A DNA stretch of 46,008 nucleotides. Source: Rhizophagus sp. LPA8_4_AMF (lineage: Eukaryota; Glomeromycota; Glomeromycetes; Glomerales; Glomeraceae). The stretch is taken from assembly GCA_021464525.1 (NCBI GenBank), contig JADRCO010000171.1, positions 1 to 46,008 of the forward strand, read 5' to 3'. Of this stretch, positions 32,069 to 40,066 are shown piece by piece (positions within the stretch are counted from its first letter, which is position 1; every line of letters begins with the position of its first letter). A program made the translations under genes and the position numbers. The notes under the pieces were generated by a model. The model made no database searches. It was not told the DNA's origin and saw only the letters and a list, made by a program, of their open reading frames with translations.

Positions 32069-34291
32069 ATGACTCAACATTCATTCGATTCTTTAAGTGA
32101 TGTGGAAAACAATAAACCAATCGCTACTAATGATGGCAATAAATTTGGAAGAGGAATTGAATTTCGGGAAGATGATCCAATTAAACTATTGAGCTATAAC
32201 AAAACATCTGAAAATGGAAAAATTGGTCAAATTCTTCTTAATCCGGAAGCATTAAATATTCTTCGGGAAATTAACGAACCTCTTGCTATAATTTCTGTCG
32301 GTAAATAACATATCTAAAGTCAATTTGATTTAATGTACTAATTATATAATTAATATTATTTCTTCGTCAGTTGGTTCTTTTCGTCGTGGCAAATCTTGGT
32401 TCGCGAATGTATTGCATGGACGTCATGACGGTTTAAATATGGATCAAGGGTGGAAGGATGTACACGTGGAATATATATGTGGTCTCCACCCTTCAAATTA
32501 TCACATGAACAATCTGATGGTAAAACTATTCAGAAACGTGTCATCGTTTTGGATAGTGAAGGACTCGATGATCCCAAACAGGATCAAAATTGGGCAACAA
32601 AATTATTCATTTTATGTTTAACTATTTCTTCAACCTTTATATACAATATTAATGGAATGGTTGGTAGTAGCGATATAGGAAAGTTGTGTTTAATGACAGA
32701 TTTAAATAAATTCATTCAAGAACCGAAGGATGGAGATTTCTTACCAAGATTAATCATTTTATTACGTGATTTCATTTTTGAAAGTCCAGAAAATTTAAAA
32801 GATTATTTTTTGAAACAAATGAAAAATAATAATATTGAAGGTGAGGTGATCTAAAACTTAAAATTTTGTTATAAATTTAATTAACAAAAAAATTATTAAT
32901 TCTCAATCTTATTCTATAGCTGCTATGATTATCGAACGAGTATTTTGCGACTTTGATGTTTACGGGTTAATATATTTTTTTTCTTTCATTCATTCATTTA
33001 TTTGATAAATTTTTTACATCATGATTATAAACATCATTTTTTTTTTTTATAAAAATTTAGTTTGTCAGTAAGTAACGAAAAATTATTTAATCGGCATTAT
33101 CTACACTTTAGTTCATTTTAAAATTCATATCACCTTTAGCCTCCAGGATACAGAAAAAGAATGTTACAACACATGGAAAAAGTCAAAACCGATGAACTTG
33201 ACGAAGATTTTGTTACTGAAGTAGAGTGTGCAGTAAAATCAATTTATTCTCAGCTTCCCTTAAATTACATAGGTTCTTCCACTATGCAAGGAATATCATT
33301 CGTAAAATTCTTAGAAAATATCGTTGAACGTATGAATTGTTCAGAAACTTCGGTTACTCTCTCAATTCCTTCTGAATATGAATCAGTTATACAATTTGTT
33401 GCAAAAGTAGCGATAAAGGAATCTGTAGAAAAATATAAAGAAAGAATGAATACTCTGATAAACGAAAAAGGAAAATTACCAATTTCATGGGAAGAATTTA
33501 AAAAGATACATCTTGAATGTTTTTCAGAGGTTAATAATACATTTTTTAAAAAAATAATTGGAAGTCCTACACAAATAGATAATTTTTTCGAACAACTGAA
33601 TAAAGAAATTAACAAATTTAAAGAAGAGTTTGTGGAAAGAAACTCTGAAGAATTAACAATTTATAATGAAAATATTGCAAAAGAATTATGGATAAATTAC
33701 GTAGAGTCCAAATTATATTCAAATGAAAATAATTCATTTCAGGTATAATTAAAATTATTCTTTGTTTTTTATTTAACAAATAGTGATATAATTAATTTTT
33801 TTTTTTTTTTGTCACAGAGCGTTAAAGAATTACAATGCGCATTTAAATTGGTTGAATCAAATTACAATAAATCGATGAAGGAATCTCCAGAGGCCAATGA
33901 AGTAATTATTTCATACAAGGAAAATCAATACCCAGTTGCAATTGACTATATTACACGATCAGGAATAATAAACGAAGTATTAGCAAAAGCGATGTATACA
34001 ATGGAAGAAGCACATAAAAAACATCTAAAAACATCAGCACGTGACCGTGTGGAGCATGAAATGTGGACACGTGAACGTGAGGAACGTAAAAGAAATTTCA
34101 AGATTAAAATGTTAGAATTAAAAACAAATATTAGACAACAAAAAAAGCCAAATCAAGAAATGAAGGGACTTAATAAAGATAAAAATAATTTATTTTGGAA
34201 TTGTTGGAGAAAAATAACTTATGTGTGGAACTCGGGAATAAATGCACTAAGATGGCTCATCAATGCAATTTATCGGATTATTAAAGAATAG
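32069..34291 (+). pseudogene. GBP-type GTPase, copy 5, one-base frameshift in the G domain
   Basis: Exons: 32069-32300, 32371-32840, 32920-32965, 33061-33067 (7 nt), 33140-33742 and 33818-34291. The GTPase exon is 470 nt, against 471 in copies 1-3. One base is missing between HGRHDG and EGCTRG (about 32434-32450), so the P-loop and the rest are in different frames. Everything else is open, with normal splice sites. The copy is either newly inactivated or carries a sequence error. The start at 32069 (MTQHSF) matches the paralogues. Unlike copies 1-4 it has no CaaX box. The coiled coil is shorter and ends in an aromatic amphipathic segment (WRKITYVWNSGINALRWL), which might bind membranes in another way. 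The linker Cys is Tyr (PPGY). Confidence 0.85.
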
Positions 34292-34469
34292 GAGCACCTT
34301 TTTTACAGTAAATAAATATTATGAATTTAATTAAGCGCTTAAATTAAATTTACCTGATTAGCTACTACGTTTCTAACGCTATAAGGAGGTTACATTAAAA
34401 CTGGCGGAGTTGAGAATAAATTCAATAAGATGAAAAGAGTAAAAGTAAGAATTTATGTCCATAAGATAT

Positions 34470-34585
34470 CGATCCACTTATCATTTATAATATTTGTTTC
34501 GCGAGAAGCAATAAAAGAAGCTGAAAATGAGAAAATGAACACTTTTATGAATAATGAATATAATTTTAGAGGTTAATAAATCAGG
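34470..34585 (+). pseudogene. Relic of a sixth GBP-like copy (helical domain fragment)
   Basis: GAAGCAATAAAAGAAGCT, then AAAATGAACACTTTTATGAA, then TTTAGAGGTTAATAAA align in order with the helical-domain exon of the array (EAIKES, RMNTLINE, SEVNK), with the intervening part deleted. No other exon of this copy was found. It marks the right edge of the array. Confidence 0.6.
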
Positions 34586-34857
34586 GAACGGTTCCAAAAA
34601 CCGTTATGTGTGTGCGGAGTTTGATTTAGTCGATTAGTATGGTGTTCGATCAATTAATAATCATTCGATAATAACTAATCACTATTAAAACGTGGTTAAT
34701 ACTTTTTATTCTTTCTTGTAAATCGAATAGTTTACACGGAGTAAATTACAAGTTATAATAGAAAATTAGACAATGTTTACTTTTTATCTAATCATATTGA
34801 TAATAACTTTTATTTATATATAAGAAATATTTAAATTTCTACATTTCTACTAAATCA

Positions 34858-36495
34858 TTAATCACATTTCTTTATAAAATCATAAACGTCATAAATAAAT
34901 AGATCATAATAATTTCGAACTTTAACATTATGTAACTTAAATTCCTCCACTTCATCTTTCAAATAAGACAAATCCCTACTATCAACGATATTAATTGAGT
35001 TAATTTCAAGTAAAATACCCATAATAGCCAAATATTTGACCCTTTCCTCCTTCATAATATATTCTCTTATATAAGGTAAAATATCAAAATAATCACTATC
35101 TTTTTGTATATAATTACTAATTAACAAATTCTTAATGTAAGTATTATTAGAATTCTTTAAGAATGTTTCCAAATCGATTGCTTTAATCTGAAGAGTCAAA
35201 CATAAATATTCTAATTTAGGAGGAAGAGTTTGTCCTAAATTTCGTAATATAATTGAACTAAGATCAATATTATTATTATTTAATTGAGAAATTTTACAAA
35301 CGTTGATAGAAAGATAATTAAGATTTTGTTTAATATTTTCAATTAAATTGAGTGCTAAATAATTAATCTGATTTTTAAATCCATGAAAATCAAGAAATTT
35401 GATATTTTTACAATATTTTGTAATTAATTCTAATGATTGTTGTTTTAATGAAGGATGATCAAATATAGTTCCATATCCGAAATTTTCTAAATAATCTCCA
35501 GATTTTTGTAATAATAATTCCAATGACTCATCAATTTGTCCATTTAAACATAAAGATCTTAACTTAAATGGTTTAGTTAAGTTAATTATTTGTTGAATAA
35601 AACCAGAATTTAAAGAATGACAATAAATTATATGAATAGATTCCAAAGCATTTAATCGTTCAAATATCTTATCTAGATTGATTATACCTTTAAAATCGAC
35701 ATAATAAAATGTAATTGTATTTAAGGTATTTGCACAACTAGAATCTTCTGATAATAATAATGATTTACATAAACTTAAATTTAAATTATCAAAACTTAAT
35801 GAAATTTTTTTAAGATTTTGATGTAATTTAATTATTTGTGATATACGTTTTTTAATTAAATTATATTCATTACTATTATTAGATGAACTATAAATGTGAA
35901 GATTTAAATTTCTAATATTATGAATGAAATTTGTATTTTGTAAAATTATATCAAGAATAATATTTAAATACGTATTATAATGAATATTTGAGATATCAAG
36001 TTCAAGAGTATTTAAATTTACTGCATTTTCAGTAAATATTTTAAATAGTAACATATTAATCAATTTTTTAAAATCAATTATTTTTGAATAATTATTTAAA
36101 TCTTTCAAAAAATATCTATTTCCTGATTTTGATGTTCTAACAGCAACTTCAAACCATGTATCAACACAAAAAACAATATTATTTGTATTCAAATATTTTA
36201 AAAATTTAGGATAATTGAATAGTGTATTTGATGATAATGATTTATCATTAATTTTATATTCATTTAATTTAGTTTTAAATTCATCATTTAAATTATCTAA
36301 GTAAATTTCAATAAAATTATATTTTCCGGTACGAAATGAAAATGGATTTTCCCATAATAATGGAATCGTTAAACGACACCATAATCTGTTAACTAAAATG
36401 CATGAATGTAAAGTTGAATAATCATTCCGAAAATATTTTATAACTTCATATGTTAATTCAGGTAAATCTCCTGAAAATATTTTTGAATATGACAT
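34858..36495 (-). CDS. F-box / leucine-rich-repeat-like protein
   Basis: Single-exon frame of 545 aa. Residues 9-52 (DLPELTYEVIKYFRNDYSTL, then HSCILVNRLWCRLTIPLLWE) fit an F-box: leading LPEL, central hydrophobics, VNRLW. The rest is a series of Leu/Ile/Asn-rich segments such as LNTLELDISNIHYNTYLNII and IKQNLNYLSINVCKISQ, which look like irregular leucine-rich repeats for substrate binding. F-box proteins are substrate adaptors of SCF ubiquitin ligases and bind Skp1 through the F-box. This lineage carries very large numbers of them. Two decayed relatives lie at 4955-5165 and 5860-6835. The substrate is unknown. Confidence 0.88.
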   Translation of the reverse strand: MSYSKIFSGDLPELTYEVIKYFRNDYSTLHSCILVNRLWCRLTIPLLWENPFSFRTGKYNFIEIYLDNLNDEFKTKLNEYKINDKSLSSNTLFNYPKFLKYLNTNNIVFCVDTWFEVAVRTSKSGNRYFLKDLNNYSKIIDFKKLINMLLFKIFTENAVNLNTLELDISNIHYNTYLNIILDIILQNTNFIHNIRNLNLHIYSSSNNSNEYNLIKKRISQIIKLHQNLKKISLSFDNLNLSLCKSLLLSEDSSCANTLNTITFYYVDFKGIINLDKIFERLNALESIHIIYCHSLNSGFIQQIINLTKPFKLRSLCLNGQIDESLELLLQKSGDYLENFGYGTIFDHPSLKQQSLELITKYCKNIKFLDFHGFKNQINYLALNLIENIKQNLNYLSINVCKISQLNNNNIDLSSIILRNLGQTLPPKLEYLCLTLQIKAIDLETFLKNSNNTYIKNLLISNYIQKDSDYFDILPYIREYIMKEERVKYLAIMGILLEINSINIVDSRDLSYLKDEVEEFKLHNVKVRNYYDLFIYDVYDFIKKCD

Positions 36496-36640
36496 ATTGA
36501 AAGTTTTTGAAAAAGAGAAAAAAGGAGTGGTATTATTTATTATGCCGAATTGGGTAAATTATATCGATTTTCGGAGTGATGATTTCCGATATTGTCGCAC
36601 AATTCATGCCAATTAATTTGTGTGTAACATGACTCAAATA
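36496..36640 (-). promoter_or_regulatory. 5' flank of the F-box gene with family-conserved block
   Basis: GATTTCCGATATTGTCGCAC, AATTCATGCC and GTGTAACAT at about 36579-36629 are mirrored near 7590-7632 and, more weakly, near 5100-5160, each beside F-box relics. Conservation beyond the coding part suggests promoter or leader elements. Confidence 0.45.
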
Positions 36641-36969
36641 ATTACCGAAAACTACGCTTTGTTTTATTGGTGCATACATCATCACGTGTTTTTACTATAT
36701 CACGTGAGCAAATAGAACCGGGCCGGCGCTGGAAAAATCATTGAAATATATTGTCCTTCCGCTATGAACAATCATTTTTTTTTAATGCTATTATGGTAAG
36801 TTTTATATCGTGTTAGATAATGAAATAAATAAAAAAGATTAGTAGATTTACATTATTTTGCCAAACTTGATTTTTGGCGTAAACTTTATGCTTATAAAGT
36901 TTTTTTTTTAAATAAAAGTCATATGAGTCTGTCACAGCGCAACAAATGATTGTTGCACAAAGCCACAAA

Positions 36970-37340
36970 AAATAATCACGTGCAATCTGCGGTAAATCAA
37001 CTCAACTTGCACATTTGCGCAAATATTTTCAGATATGTTTTGCACAAAATTTTACAAAAACCAGTTATACGATTAAACGCACTTTCCTTTTAAGTTGCAC
37101 TTTTATTCAAAAATGGAAAAAATATTTCAAAGATAAGAAAGATATTTATTTTATATACAGTCATGACGAGAATAATTGCCTAATTAGATAATTTTAGGGG
37201 AAATGTTTGCACAAAGACTCGCAGAAATTTTGCGCAATTTGCGGAATTTGCGCAAAATTTGCAAAGAATTTGCGCTGCGCATTGCGCAGATCATGATCAC
37301 GTGCAATTTGCGGAAAATCAATAGTAAAGTTGCGCTCAGC
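36970..37340. repeat. TTGCGCAA-rich repeat block
   Basis: The block has many overlapping copies of TTGCGCAA, TTTGCGGAAT and AATTTGCGC, densest at 37200-37290. The string TCACGTGCAAT(C/T)TGCGG(T/A)AAATCAA occurs near 36977 and again near 37297. The 77-codon open frame over 37203-37436 is explained by the repeat. The rest of 36641-37543 shows nothing further. Confidence 0.6.
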
Positions 37341-37543
37341 AAATTCCGAAATAGATTTCATACACTGAGGCTGTCACTCATATCCTTTATTTATATACTG
37401 CATTTTGTCTGCCTTACAATTTCAAGATCAAAGTAGTATTTGTAATAACATTTTTATTTATGCATTTAATAATAAAGAAATTTTTTATTTAGCTTGTGAA
37501 AGCAAAAATAAATAATAAAAAATAAATTGATAAATTATTACAT

Positions 37544-39694
37544 TTATTCCAAAGGATAAACTATACATACAGCATTGTCATTTACAGAAATTTTTAATGT
37601 TTTATCCTTACAAATAGAACATGTTTTATCGCATTTACATTCAACATATTCTACATAGATTTGCTCCCTACTTTGATTTAAAAAAATTGGATTATAACTT
37701 TTATCTTCTGATAAATATAAACTAACACATCTTGGATTTGAACTACTGATAGATCGGGAAGTAAATTTTTTTTTAAGATCAATAAATAGTTTGTTTTCCA
37801 ATATATTAAACTTATTATATGTATTGAGCTCGAATTTAAAATTACTATAAGAAAGATTGTTTAAAATAATAAATGTATAAAAAGTAAATTTAGGTAATTT
37901 AATATAACAATTTGTTTTTGAGCAATATGAAAATATATTTATTGTAGATTTACTTTCTCTATCTATTTCCATCATTCTCCCTTTTCCTTTCACTTTTCCT
38001 CTCCCCTTTCCCCTCCCTCTTCCTCTTCTTTTTTCTCCTCCTCCTCCTCTTACTCCTCTCCCTCTCCCTCTCCCTCTCCCTTCCTCAATATCTTCCTCTT
38101 CCTCTTCATCTTCTATACCCAATTGAGTATTGCAAAAATTATGCCCGATTGTAAATGAATTCTTTGAAAAATTCAAATCACTCAATACAGGAATTCCAAA
38201 GAAAGAATTTTTTTTTGCAATTAAATCATATAAATTATACTCAAGATATAATTTTTTACTGTATTGGTTTTGTGAATCACATCCTTCTTTTATTAAATCA
38301 ACCTTAGTATCAGAAAGAATGAAACTAAAATCAATATCATAACCAATAACCATCACACCAACTTTCAATTTATATTTATATGAATGAAACTCCTTTTGAA
38401 TACCATGAATAATGATACTTGGTACTCCTTTTGCATCATAATAAATTTGACAGTTAAAAAAAACATTTTTTGAATCTTCAGTATCAATGACTGTTGCAAA
38501 AATATCACAATCAGCATCTTTATCTTTTTGAATAATCCTTGATATGCATGATGACATATCGTTCAATCCAAAATTTCGGTACATTCCAGGCATACATAAA
38601 TCATAATCACAATCCTCAGTACTTGTATAAAGTATTTTTTTTCCAATGGACATAAAAGATTTTTTACGTAAATCATCAGATATAAATTGAAATATACTAA
38701 TAGGATTCCTGTATTCAATACACTCCCAATTTTGATAATCTTTCAAAGATTCTATCCAACCTTTTTCAGCATCTTCATCAAAATTTCTACCATCAGGATG
38801 TTTTCCTCCAAGTAATTTTATGAAATTAAAGTTATAGAATTTTGAGATTCTCTTCGTACTACTATAATTTCCTTCTAGTATATTATTTATATTCGCAGAA
38901 GCTTCTTTACTTGTGGAATTTTCTGATGACTTTTCGATATCTTTGATATAAACTCTTCCTCCCAAAATAACTTCAGTTGGAATGAATTGCCCGTACTCCT
39001 CAATTATTTTCTTAAACTCTTCCCTAGGATTTTCAGATATAGCGGCATTATCTACTGCTTTAATAAATTCTTCCGTTGGTTCTAAATGTTCATGAAATCT
39101 TAATAATACCTTTCCAACTTCTAAATATCTATATATTGATTTAATTTCTTCATTAAAATTTTCATTTTGCGAATATGAAAATCCAACATTAACAAAATTC
39201 GAAATATCATTGTTAATATCATCATCATTAATAAATAAATTTGTCTTTTTCATCCAATCTTCTTTTGAATTAAATCCAAATTTATCCTTTTTATACCCTT
39301 TATCACCAATAAAAATTAATTCACAATTTTTCATTTTGAACGCTTTTTTATTAACCCTCTTATTTCCATCAAAACTCATAATACATCCATAATCCAGGTT
39401 ATATTTATTATTCAAAATATTCCAATCAAGACTTGATTTTTTTTTCCTTAAATATAAAATATATTTTGTTTTATCATTAGTTACATCTACTATATCTTCT
39501 AATAAAATATCTTTTTCACTCCCAAGCACTATTTCACAAAATTCGTCGTCAAACTTTTTTGAAAAAAGTAATTCATCATTAATTATTTTATCTGCTTCAA
39601 GTTTTTTACGAATATTTAATAATGTTTTCTTTAAATCTAAAGGATAAAATTTTGAATATGAGTCGCCTTCAGTTTTAATAATAACGAATCTCAT
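37544..39694 (-). CDS. Uncharacterised protein, ubiquitin-like N-terminus and MACPF-resembling domain, Gly/Arg-rich insert
   Basis: Start taken at Met 39694 (716 aa), because MRFVIIKTEGDS begins a ubiquitin-like beta-grasp pattern; an in-frame Met lies 16 codons upstream (39742). Residues about 185-450 match a domain also present in the divergent neighbour. Landmarks are HEHLEPTEEFIKAVDNAA, then EEYGQFIPTEVILGGRVYIK (about 232-251), then WIESLKDYQNWECIEYRNPI. EYGxF-x8-GG recalls the MACPF signature (YGTHY...GG). I believe this fungal family carries a DUF7431-type label, but that is from memory. A polypurine tract (about 37975-38110) encodes EDEEEEEDIEEGRGRGRGRG and more Gly/Arg/Lys, likely disordered and nucleic-acid-binding. 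No signal peptide. Function unknown. Confidence 0.75.
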   Translation of the reverse strand: MRFVIIKTEGDSYSKFYPLDLKKTLLNIRKKLEADKIINDELLFSKKFDDEFCEIVLGSEKDILLEDIVDVTNDKTKYILYLRKKKSSLDWNILNNKYNLDYGCIMSFDGNKRVNKKAFKMKNCELIFIGDKGYKKDKFGFNSKEDWMKKTNLFINDDDINNDISNFVNVGFSYSQNENFNEEIKSIYRYLEVGKVLLRFHEHLEPTEEFIKAVDNAAISENPREEFKKIIEEYGQFIPTEVILGGRVYIKDIEKSSENSTSKEASANINNILEGNYSSTKRISKFYNFNFIKLLGGKHPDGRNFDEDAEKGWIESLKDYQNWECIEYRNPISIFQFISDDLRKKSFMSIGKKILYTSTEDCDYDLCMPGMYRNFGLNDMSSCISRIIQKDKDADCDIFATVIDTEDSKNVFFNCQIYYDAKGVPSIIIHGIQKEFHSYKYKLKVGVMVIGYDIDFSFILSDTKVDLIKEGCDSQNQYSKKLYLEYNLYDLIAKKNSFFGIPVLSDLNFSKNSFTIGHNFCNTQLGIEDEEEEEDIEEGRGRGRGRGVRGGGGEKRRGRGRGKGRGKVKGKGRMMEIDRESKSTINIFSYCSKTNCYIKLPKFTFYTFIILNNLSYSNFKFELNTYNKFNILENKLFIDLKKKFTSRSISSSNPRCVSLYLSEDKSYNPIFLNQSREQIYVEYVECKCDKTCSICKDKTLKISVNDNAVCIVYPLE

Positions 39695-39851
39695 TTTAAG
39701 ACATAAAAACAAAAATTTGTACAATCCTATAATTAAATACACAAAATCAAAACCAATATAGATCTACATATTTTTGGTGAACATAAATATTACTAAATAT
39801 AATTTGATCAACGTTTCACACGTTTCACTATAGGACTCTAGTAATATATAA
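39695..39851. promoter_or_regulatory. Short bidirectional promoter region
   Basis: 157 bp separate the divergent starts. An ATATATAA tract at 39844-39851 faces the plus-strand gene. Because it touches the first ATG (39852), that ATG is unlikely to be the real start. Confidence 0.4.
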
Positions 39852-40066
39852 ATGGGTAACAAGAGATCGGCACTCATTTACTATTTGTCTCCTCCCTTCA
39901 GGAGTTCAGAGGTAATGCCACTGACCATCCAAAAAAGGAATGATCTACACATTATTTTTTGCCACAATTATTTGGCTGAAATGATCGACATTGGAGCTAA
40001 CAATCATATGATTCGTAAGTCCGACATTTTTCCGATTTGCTTCAAAAAAAATTCTTTTTATCGAAA
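39852..40066 (+). other. Possible 5' exon or decayed N-lobe of the kinase-like gene
   Basis: An open frame runs from 39852 (IDIGANNHMIRKSD could be a degenerate glycine loop), but it is out of frame with the kinase exon at 40067. The two frames meet at an eight-A run (40044-40051). There is also a consensus donor GTAAGT at 40015. Either an intron, a frameshift or N-terminal decay explains this. Confidence 0.35.

Noticed and set aside
37203-37436. 77-codon Arg/Leu-rich plus-strand frame
   Set aside because: Product of the TTGCGCAA repeat; no conserved motif.
36496-37543. Hidden exon between the F-box gene and the Gly/Arg-rich gene
   Set aside because: No open segment with acceptor and donor gave a recognisable peptide in either strand.
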